This document shows, piece after piece, positions 1 through 9,300 of a DNA stretch of 64,000 nt; position 1 is the first letter of the stretch, and every line of letters begins with the position of its first letter. A program made the translations under genes and the position numbers. The notes under the pieces were generated by a model, which saw nothing but the letters and a program-made list of their open reading frames with translations, did not search any database and was not told the DNA's origin. Origin of the DNA: Ferrimonas sediminicola (lineage in GTDB: Bacteria > Pseudomonadota > Gammaproteobacteria > Enterobacterales > Shewanellaceae); assembly GCF_005116715.1 (NCBI RefSeq), contig NZ_SWCI01000001.1, positions 248,001 through 312,000 on the forward strand, given 5' to 3'.

Positions 1-332
1 GCATACTCAAACCAGCTACAGAGCGTTTTCCGGAGCTTTTTGGAGAAATCAACCGACATGGCTTTAGACACAACTTTAACTACAGACTGTCAAAAAGGAT
101 CGATGCCCACAACGCATGGGTTAGAGCGAACCCAGAGTTAGCCGAACGTGAAAATAAGAAATTGATCTCCGAGAAGCACGAAATACAGATACGCATGCAT
201 CTCAACGGGTGGTCGTCGGAGGGAACAGCACAGACATACAACTTGCGCCACATAAAGGAAACTGCGGACAAGCTTATGCGTGAAGATCAGGAAGGCCAGG
301 CTAAATGGCTTAAGAAGGGGAGTGTCACATGA
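1..332 (+). CDS. Tyrosine recombinase, C-terminal part (cut by window start)
   Basis: The open frame begins before the window (first full codon at 3) and ends at TGA 330-332. The 109 visible residues carry the end of a tyrosine-recombinase catalytic domain: an H-G-F-R-H segment near residue 20 matching the HxxR box, and a Thr-Tyr-Asn-Leu-Arg segment about 60 residues later that fits the nucleophilic tyrosine. The end overlaps the next recombinase start in an ATGA junction, so the two are probably translationally coupled. It is the first of three consecutive recombinase-like genes. Being a recombinase is well supported; its subfamily cannot be judged from this fragment. Confidence 0.75.
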   Translation, partial: ILKPATERFPELFGEINRHGFRHNFNYRLSKRIDAHNAWVRANPELAERENKKLISEKHEIQIRMHLNGWSSEGTAQTYNLRHIKETADKLMREDQEGQAKWLKKGSVT

Positions 333-1897
333 ACGGCCATCTCAACTACAAATCCACCCAACAGTCATTGGCACCCGATTGGCGTAAATCGAAGATGGGC
401 TATGAGTTTGATGTTAACTCGGACATCTGGCAATTAGATGGCTCTGTCTCTTTGAATTTAGGTCGCATGAGAAACCTAGATGATGACACAAGATTGGGGT
501 TAAGACTTGCGTTGTGTCGATATGCTGAAGAACTGGCTGCTAATACTACAGATTCTGTGTTTACTCATTTCAACAGATATTGTGATTCAACAGGAGAGCC
601 TAACATTAATGTTGTTGGGCTCACCAATTGGCGTGCGACATTGACGGGAGACAAAGAGAGCGTATTAGGGTCGTTGAAATCTTTCCTGCTTGCTTGGTAC
701 GACTGGGAATTTCCCGGGATGGATACAGACTCAGTCGACTATCTTGAGTCGCTCACGTTGAAAGGGGCGGTGAAAGGAAAGGCGGTAAAGGGGGCGTGTC
801 CCTATTCCGGTCCATTGAGTCCACAAGAGCAGGGGGCTCTGCTGGACTGGGCAGTAAATGCATTTACTCAGCAGATTCTAACTCTATGGCAGTATTCGCT
901 ACTCCTCTCCCTCTCTTTCACTGGCCGCAGAATGGTTCAAATTCGTTACCTGCGAGCCTGTGACCTGGTCGCCAGAGAAGATAATGGCGGCCGGGAGTAT
1001 GCGTTGAAGGTTCCCCGTGTTAAACAGAAGGGGATGGACTTTCGTGAGGACTTTCGCACCATAGGCATAGTGCCTGATCTTTACCATGTACTAAAAAACC
1101 AGAGTCTCGCGTCACAAGAGTATGTTGAAAGGTGCATCGGTACGAGCCTCCCTGAAGCAATTAAGCAGCAGATCCCGCTGTTTATCGAAATGGAGCGAGT
1201 CGACAACCTGACATCTCTCGAACAACTCATTGATGAGCTTGAAAGCCGGCCTGATTTTCTCCACATGAGTAAACGTACAGCAGGTGATGAACTTGCTAAG
1301 GTGGCCAAGTGTTGCAGTGCTAGATCAGAACGAACCGGCGACTTCATCCATGTCACATCGCGTCGATTCCGTTACACCAAGGGAACCAATCTGGCACGAC
1401 GTGGCATAAAAGGGGTGGAGCTGGCTTATGCTCTGGACCACAGCGATACGCAGCATGTCACCGTATACGCAGAAAATACCCCTGAAACGGCCGAAATTAT
1501 TGATGAGGTGATGGCGCCAGTCTTGGCACCGTTAGCGCAAGCTTTTGCCGGCAAGTTGATTGACTCAGAGCGAGATGCGCTACGAGCGAATGATCCGCAT
1601 AGCCGAATAAAAAACCAAAAACATCACAGCGTAGGGAGTTGTGGCACTCATTCATTTTGCCTTTCAGGATACCGGGCGTGCTACACCTGTGTGAACTTCC
1701 AACCATGGCGCGATGCTCCACATGAAGAAGTTCGTGACGAGATCATAGAAGAACGCCGGAACCAGCAAGCGATAGGTATATCTCCAAGTGTAATTCAATC
1801 GACAGACCGATTACTGTTGGCTGTTGAGCAGGTTATCCGATTGTGCAAATTGGAAAAAGAAAATGTGGTCAAGGAAGAGGAAGTAAAAAATGGATGA
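329..1897 (+). CDS. Tyrosine recombinase / site-specific integrase, second of a trio
   Basis: A 522-aa protein. The catalytic domain lies in the middle: F-T-G-R-R near residue 200 is the first arginine box, S-R-R-F-R-Y-T near 344-350 replaces the usual HxLRH, and H-V-T-V-Y near 376-380 supplies the likely nucleophile. A Cys/His cluster near residues 435-460 (CGTHSFC, then CYTC) looks like a small zinc-binding tail. ATG 329 overlaps the previous stop, and the gene overlaps the next by 8 nt. By family knowledge, such stacked recombinases move islands of the gamma-mobile-trio, RIT or Tn554 type. Base composition is well below the GC of the core genes. The integrase call is firm; which trio member it is remains uncertain. 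Confidence 0.8.
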   Translation: MNGHLNYKSTQQSLAPDWRKSKMGYEFDVNSDIWQLDGSVSLNLGRMRNLDDDTRLGLRLALCRYAEELAANTTDSVFTHFNRYCDSTGEPNINVVGLTNWRATLTGDKESVLGSLKSFLLAWYDWEFPGMDTDSVDYLESLTLKGAVKGKAVKGACPYSGPLSPQEQGALLDWAVNAFTQQILTLWQYSLLLSLSFTGRRMVQIRYLRACDLVAREDNGGREYALKVPRVKQKGMDFREDFRTIGIVPDLYHVLKNQSLASQEYVERCIGTSLPEAIKQQIPLFIEMERVDNLTSLEQLIDELESRPDFLHMSKRTAGDELAKVAKCCSARSERTGDFIHVTSRRFRYTKGTNLARRGIKGVELAYALDHSDTQHVTVYAENTPETAEIIDEVMAPVLAPLAQAFAGKLIDSERDALRANDPHSRIKNQKHHSVGSCGTHSFCLSGYRACYTCVNFQPWRDAPHEEVRDEIIEERRNQQAIGISPSVIQSTDRLLLAVEQVIRLCKLEKENVVKEEEVKNG

Positions 1898-3974
1898 TAC
1901 GATCTTCTTCAAGCCTAGGTCGAAAAGTGACACTAAAAAGAACCTGCAAGACTTCATTGAACATGGCCGAAATGTACTGAAACTGTATCAAGAACAGGGT
2001 GGGTTTGCAGTTAACGAGTGGAGTTACAACTGCGGCCGTAAGAATCATGCGATGGTGTTTTCGAAGTACAGTGAGATTAAGAATTCGTATAGCTATGAGC
2101 CCCTGGATGAGCCGTTTCTGTCCTTTGCGAAAGCGTATGTACGCCAAAGGCAAAGCGAGATGCAGGTCACGAGCGTTGGCGACAAATTGGTTGTCTTGAG
2201 AACTTTGTATGACGCATTGCTAGAAATCCATGGAGAGGCCAACGTATTGAAGACTAATGGCATCGTTCAGGATGAAGTGGTGAATTTGCTTAATGACAGA
2301 TACCCGAGATCGCCGAAATTGTCCAAGTATGGTGGGCAACTCATTAACCTGTACACATTTCTAAGAGAAAAAATCATCACGCCAGCATTACCGAAATGGC
2401 AGAATCCGTGGAAGCGACACAAATCTAAAGCAGAAGGAACTGACGAGGCATCACGAGCATGGCAAGAGGAGCGATGCCCATCCCAGCATCAGATGCTGGC
2501 GTTGGCGGATTGCTTTGCCAGATCTGAAGCCAAGCAAGACATATATTGGTCCAGCGCCTTGGTGCTCCTGATGTTTGCCCCAGGAAGGGGGACGGAGCTG
2601 ACGCATCTGACAACTGACAGTTTGCATGAGGATGAAGGGCGGCTTGGTGTTCGGTGGTATGCACAGAAAGGCTATGACTACACGATAAAGTGGGTGCCAA
2701 AAGATCTTGAGGAAGTGGTTAGAGAGGCGTTCTCACGTTTGATCGAAATTAGTCAACCTGCCCGTGACGCTGCCAAGTTTGCATACGAAAACCCAGGCAA
2801 GTTTTTGCGTCATAAGGACTGCATCACCCCACCGGACTTCCCGGAGAATAAACCCCTTAACGCTCTGCAATTCGCCCAAGCCATGGGCTTCACTCCAAAC
2901 ACCATTAATCGCTTGAAAGCGAAGACAAAGAATTATGACAGTTTCACTGCTTGGCGCGTTGTAGGGGCAAATTATGTCAACTGGGTTGATGCGTTGCTCG
3001 CAAATGGGGTTCCCACTTATCAGCATTTAGCGCAATACACACTGGATAAGTACCGCACGAACGACTGGCCAAATTTACCGAAAGTAGGACGCCCCATTTG
3101 GAAGGCTTTGCTGCTCATTCGTGAGAATGAGTTCCACGCTAAACACATGCCAAAAGGGTTTAGCTGGGTCATGCCTGATATCAATCAGCTCAACGATCAG
3201 TTGAAAGCACGCAAGATGAAAAATCCCATACCAACCATATTTCAGCGTTTTGAGCTCAAAGATGAAGATGGCGGTGAGATCGAATTAACTTCGCATCAAC
3301 TGCGGGTGTGGTTGTCCACCAATGCTGAGAGGGGAGGAATGGATGCCTGGAGGTTGGCTCAGTGGGCCGGTAGAACGCGTGTTGAGGACAATCGACACTA
3401 CGACCTGAGGACTCAGGAAGAGCGAGAAGAGATGGCTAATGCACTGCTTGAACTTGATGCGCGCCCAACGGCTCTGGCGGCTTTCAAAATGAACCTACCT
3501 GTGGCCTATGCCGACTTGGGGGTTAATAGAGTTGGAATTGCGGACGTTACTGAATGGGGGTTTTGTGTGCATGATTACGCAATGTCTCCATGCACAAAAG
3601 GTGGTGAATGCTTGATATGTAAAGAGCATGTGTGTTTGAAGGGGATGCCAAAGACCCTAGATCGCATCAAGATCGTTGAAGGAAAGCTGGAGTCGCAATA
3701 TTTAAAGGCCAAGAAAGATTCGCAGCAAAAGGTTTTTGGTGCGGACCGGTGGGAGTCACACTTGGGCTGGAAGTTGGCCCATGTCCGCACACAGCGCTTA
3801 AGAATGGAGTCAGATGATATTCCTGATGGCACCGCGCTATGGATTCCTGTTGAACACGATCCAAGTCCAGTTGAACGCTCCCTAAAGCAGAGGGGGTATC
3901 CTACTGAAATCCCCCAGGGTGAGCTCGTTGATGCATCGGTCATGGCTGGTTTACTCGGAGTAGATGATGCCTAA
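1890..3974 (+). CDS. Large tyrosine recombinase-like protein, third of the trio (GmtZ/VPA1269-like?)
   Basis: A 694-aa protein, longer than an ordinary integrase. Catalytic elements are visible: G-R-G-T-E-L with Arg near 234, S-H-Q-L-R-V-W with His 469 and Arg 472, and N-R-H-Y-D with Tyr near 504. Past the catalytic domain there is a Cys cluster (about residues 559-582, including CLIC) that may bind zinc. The long N-terminal 200 residues probably bind DNA arms. Start ATG 1890 overlaps the upstream stop. The size and position before a small coiled-coil protein recall the integrase member of gamma-mobile-trio elements; that assignment is from memory of the family and was not tested. Confidence 0.72.
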   Translation: MDDTIFFKPRSKSDTKKNLQDFIEHGRNVLKLYQEQGGFAVNEWSYNCGRKNHAMVFSKYSEIKNSYSYEPLDEPFLSFAKAYVRQRQSEMQVTSVGDKLVVLRTLYDALLEIHGEANVLKTNGIVQDEVVNLLNDRYPRSPKLSKYGGQLINLYTFLREKIITPALPKWQNPWKRHKSKAEGTDEASRAWQEERCPSQHQMLALADCFARSEAKQDIYWSSALVLLMFAPGRGTELTHLTTDSLHEDEGRLGVRWYAQKGYDYTIKWVPKDLEEVVREAFSRLIEISQPARDAAKFAYENPGKFLRHKDCITPPDFPENKPLNALQFAQAMGFTPNTINRLKAKTKNYDSFTAWRVVGANYVNWVDALLANGVPTYQHLAQYTLDKYRTNDWPNLPKVGRPIWKALLLIRENEFHAKHMPKGFSWVMPDINQLNDQLKARKMKNPIPTIFQRFELKDEDGGEIELTSHQLRVWLSTNAERGGMDAWRLAQWAGRTRVEDNRHYDLRTQEEREEMANALLELDARPTALAAFKMNLPVAYADLGVNRVGIADVTEWGFCVHDYAMSPCTKGGECLICKEHVCLKGMPKTLDRIKIVEGKLESQYLKAKKDSQQKVFGADRWESHLGWKLAHVRTQRLRMESDDIPDGTALWIPVEHDPSPVERSLKQRGYPTEIPQGELVDASVMAGLLGVDDA

Positions 3975-4386
3975 GAAGGTCGTTACAAAAGACACCATGC
4001 CAGTTATTTTGCATCAGTTGGATAAATGGACTGGTGACTTAGATTGGGAATCATTTGCCCAACAAGTCTCGAAGGTGCTGGGTCAGACGATTAAGTGGCG
4101 AGGCTTGCACCGCTATCCTCAAATCGTCGAGGCTTTTAATGAGAAAAAGAAACAGCTCAAAGAAAAAGCACAGGAAAGCGCCAGCACCAATGACGTCACA
4201 CTTGAATTGGCGTTAAAAGAGATAGAAATGCTGAAAGCCAAAAACCATCGCCTTGAACTGCAAGTTAAGCGGTTTCAAGAGCAGTATGTTCGTTGGCTAG
4301 AGAATATACGCAAGATGCCTGGAGTAGACATGGCACGACTTGATACTCAACTCGACAAGCCACTACCAGAGGTTAAGCGCGATTAA
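3964..4386 (+). CDS. Small coiled-coil accessory protein of the recombinase operon (GmtX/TnpC-like?)
   Basis: A 140-aa protein. The N-terminal ~60 residues are rich in Trp and basic residues and look like a compact DNA-binding fold. From about residue 65 a charged helix (EKKKQLKEKAQ) leads into a heptad-like stretch near 85-115, predicted coiled coil. It overlaps the large recombinase by 11 nt. ATG 3967 is an equally good start, with GGAG about six bases upstream. Position after the recombinases matches the third, non-recombinase member of Tn554-type (TnpC) and gamma-mobile-trio (GmtX) operons. Function by sequence alone is unknown. Confidence 0.6.
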   Translation: MMPKKVVTKDTMPVILHQLDKWTGDLDWESFAQQVSKVLGQTIKWRGLHRYPQIVEAFNEKKKQLKEKAQESASTNDVTLELALKEIEMLKAKNHRLELQVKRFQEQYVRWLENIRKMPGVDMARLDTQLDKPLPEVKRD

Positions 4387-4811
4387 TGAAAGGGAAAAGC
4401 GGGCAGCAGCTAGCTGGAGAAAACGTCGCAAAAGTGAAGGCTTGGATTGACGACAGAAACCGGCACAGAGACTGGCATGAGTATGCCTTCAATAACCGCA
4501 TCAATCGATGTGCATTGGCCGAAGAGTTAGACTTCAGTACGTCGGTGTGTACTCAAAACAAGGCGGTTAGAGCACTCCTGGAAGCTGCTGATGAGCTTTG
4601 GTTCACAAACGAGGAGATGGATAAGGCATCTCATGATGCGGCTCATGAGCGGGCTTTGAAGCGTACCGGCCAGATATCATCAACAAACAATGCACTTACC
4701 CGCCGAGTTGCGGAATTAGAGGCGGAGAACCGCAGCCTTCGGCGACAATTGGATGCCTACAAGGAGTTAGAAGCGCTTATCTCCGCTGGCAGCCCGGGGT
4801 TTCGACCGTGA
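4386..4811 (+). CDS. Small coiled-coil protein (VPA1267-like?) of the mobile element
   Basis: A 141-aa protein whose start abuts the upstream stop (TAATGA). Residues 1-75 are mixed alpha and hold R-C-A-L-A-E-E-L-D-F followed by Q-N-K-A-V-R-A-L-L, which looks like a helix-turn-helix with its recognition helix. Residues 100-130 form a leucine/glutamate coiled coil (VAELEAENRSLRRQL). A DNA-binding, dimerising accessory factor for the recombinases is the natural inference. Resemblance to proteins annotated as the VPA1267 family in vibrio islands is recalled, not verified. Confidence 0.55.
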   Translation: MKGKSGQQLAGENVAKVKAWIDDRNRHRDWHEYAFNNRINRCALAEELDFSTSVCTQNKAVRALLEAADELWFTNEEMDKASHDAAHERALKRTGQISSTNNALTRRVAELEAENRSLRRQLDAYKELEALISAGSPGFRP

Positions 4812-7042
4812 GCAGCGTTGTCCATTTGAACCAGATTGTACAAGTGAAGAAACGTCGCAAGTGGGGATATGCGACGGTGGATTTAATCAACAAAGATGGA
4901 TCGGTGCGAAAGCGAGACAAAACTCTCGTTGTCCGCTTCCCTGAGGGAGCGAGAGAGGCTTCCGCCGTCGGCTCATTATGGCAGTTGTCAGGGAAAGAGT
5001 ACCTGAACAGCTTTCAGGTGAACGACCTGACTATCACTGAGTACACGATTGACGCGTACGAGATTAAGTATCTGAGGCCTTCCGGCCGAATACTTGCGAG
5101 ATGGATAAGCAGCAATATCCGTGGAATTGGAAGTGTAATCGCCAATAGGCTCGTGAGGCTTAAAAACCTCAGTGCCTTGGTCCAAAATAGGGACAGAGAA
5201 GCGTTGCTCGCTGTCTCGGGTATGTCCAATGAACGAGTAGAGCGTCTGTTTAACAATTGGCCTGACGACACTTTACACGAGACCATGGAATGGCTTGAGG
5301 CTCTAGACCTGCCCATGAGCCTTGGGGCCAAATTAGTCAGCATCTTTGGCGAACGCGCCATAGCCGAAGTGGAAGCCCACCCCTTCCTGCTTATGGCAAT
5401 GGGGGCGTCTTTTGAGAAGACAATGCAAATTACCACTTCGTTGGGGCTGAGCCTCGACGATGAGTGTGTTCTGGCCGGGGTTGCTCAGCATGTTGCCGTT
5501 TCCCATACCTCCCGCACGAAATCAACCGTCATTGACCAAGCGCTCCTGGTCAGGGAGTGCAGTAGACTTCTGAAGTCCGATGTACGTGCGACTGTTGGTG
5601 AAATAGCTGTTACCAATCGTTTACTCGTTAGCGTGAGTGGGGGATATCAAGTATGGGGAACGGCTTTAATGGAGACGGCAGTAGCCAAATTCCTGCAGGA
5701 GGCCCATTCTCGACAGCCAGGCGCTTATGCCTTAGTGGCCGCCTGGGAGAAACAACTGACACGCGAGGCAGTGACAGAGGCTTTGCTCTCCTATCAATCA
5801 ACTCTTAACTTTGAGCTGACCTTCGAGCAATCAAGGGCGATAGTAGGCGCAGTCATGTCTCCCGTGGCATGTATTTCTGGAGGCGCGGGTACTGGCAAAA
5901 CAACCATTCTTAACGCGATTCTCGGGGTTTACGAAACAGTTGGGTCAGGAGTTCCATGTTATCAGGTAGCGTTATCCGGTCGCGCGGCACAGCGTATGGC
6001 TGAGAGCACAGGCAGGCCAGCGCAAACAATTGCCAAATTGATTTCAGACCATCTAGGTGACGAAAAGCCCAGTCTGCCACCTCACCTTTTGTTGGTGATA
6101 GACGAAGCATCAATGGTTGACCTGCTGTCAATGTACCGGCTTGTTGGCATGTTACCGAGGGCAACTCGAATTTTGTTTGTTGGTGATACTGCTCAGCTCC
6201 CACCTGTGGGGTCAGGGCTTGTTTTCCACGCACTCTTTGATACCCCCATCCCCTTTCTAAATCTTACCCAGGTCAAACGTCAAAGCGATGAAAGCCCTAT
6301 TCACCACTTTGCTATGTCGGTTAGGAATGGTCGTTTATGCTTGCCGCCGAAAACACAAACAACGCTTGCTGACAGCGCGGCATGCTCTATCGATGGCACT
6401 CCCTGTATTGATCGAATCATTGAGTATTGGTCTGAATCCGGAGGTATAGAAAACTGCATTATTCTTTCCCCGCTACGTAGGGGGGAGTTCGGTGTCGAGA
6501 ACTTAAACCGGCGGCTTCAGGAGCACTGTGGCCTGGGTCGATCAGCAGTTCATTATCCTGATCCGCAGAGAGGGTGGATACCTTGGATTACTGCTGGAGG
6601 TACCAAACTGTTTGAAGGTGATGCGGTTTTGGTTACTGAAAACAATTACTCCGAAAGTGCAGATGTACGTAACGGGGATCTCGGAGTCATTACTGAAGTG
6701 ATGTCAGAAGTTGGCATCGATGGCGTTCTAGGAACAATGAGAGTTAACGGTAACGATATCAGCATAACTTCAGACCTCCTCGAAAAACTGTCCCTTGGGT
6801 TCGCGATTACTATACATAAGAGCCAAGGTTCACAATGGCCTACTTGCTTGGTTACGCTGCCGCAGGAAGCAGCCAATATGCTAGACCAAACCGTGCTGTA
6901 TACAGCCTGTACTAGGCCTATAGATAGATTGGTGCTCCTGGGTGGTATAAATGTGATAGCAGCGGCTATGGCTAGAGGTTCGTTAGCACTGAGCCGACAA
7001 ACGTTCCTTCGTGAAAGGTTGATGTTGGCAGCCTCTGTCTAA
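4808..7042 (+). CDS. RecD-like SF1 DNA helicase of the mobile element
   Basis: A 744-aa protein starting at GTG 4808 and overlapping the previous stop by 4 nt. Residues 90-230 hold helix-hairpin-helix-like segments (N-I-R-G-I-G-S-V-I-A), as in RecD2 proteins. The ATPase core follows: Walker A GGAGTGKTT near 358, Walker B V-I-D-E-A-S near 430, the D-T-A-Q-L-P-P motif III, and a late I-H-K-S-Q-G-S-Q-W motif V/VI. This is the architecture of the RecD2/TraA helicase branch, which unwinds 5'-3' on single-stranded DNA. As the last gene of the recombinase operon it probably processes DNA during excision, integration or transfer. The helicase class is well supported; the role is inferred. Confidence 0.82.
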   Translation: MSSVVHLNQIVQVKKRRKWGYATVDLINKDGSVRKRDKTLVVRFPEGAREASAVGSLWQLSGKEYLNSFQVNDLTITEYTIDAYEIKYLRPSGRILARWISSNIRGIGSVIANRLVRLKNLSALVQNRDREALLAVSGMSNERVERLFNNWPDDTLHETMEWLEALDLPMSLGAKLVSIFGERAIAEVEAHPFLLMAMGASFEKTMQITTSLGLSLDDECVLAGVAQHVAVSHTSRTKSTVIDQALLVRECSRLLKSDVRATVGEIAVTNRLLVSVSGGYQVWGTALMETAVAKFLQEAHSRQPGAYALVAAWEKQLTREAVTEALLSYQSTLNFELTFEQSRAIVGAVMSPVACISGGAGTGKTTILNAILGVYETVGSGVPCYQVALSGRAAQRMAESTGRPAQTIAKLISDHLGDEKPSLPPHLLLVIDEASMVDLLSMYRLVGMLPRATRILFVGDTAQLPPVGSGLVFHALFDTPIPFLNLTQVKRQSDESPIHHFAMSVRNGRLCLPPKTQTTLADSAACSIDGTPCIDRIIEYWSESGGIENCIILSPLRRGEFGVENLNRRLQEHCGLGRSAVHYPDPQRGWIPWITAGGTKLFEGDAVLVTENNYSESADVRNGDLGVITEVMSEVGIDGVLGTMRVNGNDISITSDLLEKLSLGFAITIHKSQGSQWPTCLVTLPQEAANMLDQTVLYTACTRPIDRLVLLGGINVIAAAMARGSLALSRQTFLRERLMLAASV

Positions 7043-7087
7043 AATACACGCTTTTTTGCTACAACCTGCTCGTTGGTCACGTCAGCT
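7006..7087 (+). repeat. 82-bp direct repeat, copy A (helicase 3' end and downstream)
   Basis: This segment covers the last 11 codons and stop of the helicase plus 45 bp downstream. It recurs at 11024-11105 with the same overall length. Shared blocks are CCTTCGTGAA, TTGATGTTGGCAG, TGTCTAAA and a final TTGGT-ACGT-AGCT block with two mismatches. The middle is diverged. Confidence 0.7.
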
Positions 7088-7277
7088 ATGGTGCCAATCG
7101 GTCATTGTGTACTCATGAAAACGTCAGTCGGCGCGAATTCTCAATCTCACCTCGAGAACAGCGAAAACGCCAACTCAAACCATTGATTGAAAGAGGTTCG
7201 CTTGCTAACGTGTTGTCATTTTTATCCTGTTATGCGGAATTTACATCAACACTTTGTTGAATTACTGTGGAGGCATC

Positions 7278-7892
7278 ATGCCAGACTGGTTTGATAAGTT
7301 AATAGCCTTTATCAAGTTGCCATTGAAATATTTGTGGGTGGCAGCTCTTTTTTCTGGATTGACCTTGTTTCTACCTATTGAAATGGTTAAGGAACTTGGG
7401 CTGAATATTCTTCTTGATAAGTATCGTCCTTGGCTTGGAGCACTTTTCATATTTTCTAGCGCTCTAGCGACTATCGACACAGTTCAAATGGTATGGTGCA
7501 AAATTAAAAGCAACAGGTTGGAGGCTGAGTTTAACAGCAAATTGATCGAGCAAATTAATGATTTGGACCCTCATGAAAAATCTGTTCTCAGAGAATTCTA
7601 TCTCCAAAATCGTAAAACTCTACAACTGCCTTTCGATAACGCTACAGTGTCTGGGATGCTTAATCATGGAATTCTAGAGTTTGCGGGTAATGCAGGGGAA
7701 AGATCATTGGCTGGTATGCTGATGCCAATCAAGATAAATCAAACTGTTAGAAATAAACTTACTACAAAAATGCTAGGTTTACCTGAGTCTTCCAATTTTT
7801 CGAAATCGGATGAGGACTGGCTTAAAAATAACCGTCCAGTCTTTATGAATGAAATAGCACGTCACAATGAGGTGTTTCATAGGCGTTGGTAA
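7278..7892 (+). CDS. Superinfection exclusion B (SieB) family membrane protein
   Basis: A 204-aa protein from ATG 7278, chosen over the upstream in-frame start because GGAGG at 7269-7273 sits four bases before it. Two hydrophobic segments near residues 15-38 and 55-75 suggest two membrane passes. Then comes a cytoplasmic part with D-P-H-E-K-S-V-L-R-E-F-Y, as in phage P22/lambda SieB-type proteins. SieB proteins sit in the inner membrane and abort infection by other phages. Codon use is strongly AT-rich compared with the helicase before it, so this is separately acquired cargo. It is followed 75 bp later by the PIN-like gene on the same strand. Confidence 0.68.
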   Translation: MPDWFDKLIAFIKLPLKYLWVAALFSGLTLFLPIEMVKELGLNILLDKYRPWLGALFIFSSALATIDTVQMVWCKIKSNRLEAEFNSKLIEQINDLDPHEKSVLREFYLQNRKTLQLPFDNATVSGMLNHGILEFAGNAGERSLAGMLMPIKINQTVRNKLTTKMLGLPESSNFSKSDEDWLKNNRPVFMNEIARHNEVFHRRW

Positions 7893-7967
7893 CTTGAATT
7901 TAACAAGGGGATCCAAGTCATGCCTGTGTGGCGGCTAATTTAGGTTTGTATAGCTTAAGGAAATTTT

Positions 7968-9014
7968 GTGAGTAATTCAGTCCCCAAATATAAAGGTCAG
8001 CCAACAGCGTACTTAGATCACAATATTTTGGATTTGCTTATTAAAAGCTCTTCGATTGAGTTTCAATCTGAAGTCAAAGCCAGCTATCAAATTATATATT
8101 CAGATGAGAGCTTGAAGGAAATAAAACGGACAGGTGAAAGAGGTGAATTATTTCTAAATAAACTAGAAGAGCTTAATGCGATGTACTTGAGGTTAGTTAC
8201 AAACAATAAGTTTGAGTTGACTGGAGATGCCACATTGCATGAAGTGAGTCCAATTGATGCATTTAAATACTATTGTAATAGTGTAGAGCCTATTTATCAA
8301 CAAATAGAAAAATCAAACTCTCAATCACTTTTGAAATTCTTTGGTGGGAGAAGGGGGAATAGCTTTGATGATATTAATGCCGAGCAAATTGCCTCATTTA
8401 ATGGGTTGATGGAGCATCTTGAAGAATTATCGGACGCTTGCAAATATGATGGGGTCGAAGGTTTACATCTCGGTGATACCATTTTTAACCTTACGAAAAC
8501 CATGAGATCTCAATATAAACAGTTGTTAGAATATTCCACGAACGAGTTGCGCAAGCATATAGATGATGAAGAGTTTTTTTCTGGAGTAAATGACTATAGA
8601 AGCCGCACTGGAGTAGGGCCAGTCCAATTAAATAATATTGATGAACCTGATGTTGTGAAAAAGATTTGGACTGTATTTAGCGAGATTGATGCCTATGAAA
8701 ATTACAACATGTCACTAGAAAAGTTCTTTGGTATTGATGTAAGTCCCATATATGATCGTCAACAATTTTTATTTGAAAAAGTAAGGTCTATATACAATGT
8801 TTTAAATATTGTAGGGTATCAGCCTGACTCTAAAATGGCCAAGGAAAAAAGATTTGTTGCCGCAATGAGCGATGCTGGTCATGCTTCCATGGGAAGTTTT
8901 GCTGATTATGTTTTTTCCAGAGATCAAGCTTTTATAAAAAAGGCTAGGGCAGCATATGAGTATTTAAATGCTAAGACTCGAGTGATAGAAGTTCGACTAT
9001 TCGATGAGAAATAA
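7968..9014 (+). CDS. PIN-like domain protein, candidate nuclease
   Basis: A 348-aa protein from GTG 7968, with TAAGGA about eight bases upstream. The N-terminus reads T-A-Y-L-D-H-N-I-L-D-L-L, then Y-S-D-E-S-L-K-E-I about 35 residues on. The C-terminus holds D-A-G-H-A-S, F-S-R-D-Q-A-F and a terminal strand V-I-E-V. This spacing of conserved Asp/Glu residues with a central helical insertion fits PIN-like ribonuclease folds of defence and toxin systems. No antitoxin partner is adjacent; its neighbour is the SieB-like gene, with matching AT-rich composition. Catalytic activity is inferred from motif spacing only. It could also be an inactive structural PIN. Confidence 0.5.
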   Translation: MSNSVPKYKGQPTAYLDHNILDLLIKSSSIEFQSEVKASYQIIYSDESLKEIKRTGERGELFLNKLEELNAMYLRLVTNNKFELTGDATLHEVSPIDAFKYYCNSVEPIYQQIEKSNSQSLLKFFGGRRGNSFDDINAEQIASFNGLMEHLEELSDACKYDGVEGLHLGDTIFNLTKTMRSQYKQLLEYSTNELRKHIDDEEFFSGVNDYRSRTGVGPVQLNNIDEPDVVKKIWTVFSEIDAYENYNMSLEKFFGIDVSPIYDRQQFLFEKVRSIYNVLNIVGYQPDSKMAKEKRFVAAMSDAGHASMGSFADYVFSRDQAFIKKARAAYEYLNAKTRVIEVRLFDEK

Positions 9015-9300
9015 AATGCATAAATGGATTTCTACCTGCTCAACAGACAGCTTCTCTAAGATCTGATCGTGGAAAGTTTTGACGCTTTTAAGGTCGAATA
9101 TGGTCATTTGTCGCGGAGTGCCTTAATTGCAGCGTGATGACGAGACACCACTTTTCTCGCAACCTCTCTGATCCTGGTATCTCCAAGTTTGCCAGCAGAG
9201 GTCACCTCTCACTGATGGGCTATCCATGATTGATACGGATTATAACTTAGATGACTTATATATTTAACTCATTGTTTTAATTCGGTATTATGTTTCTGGT

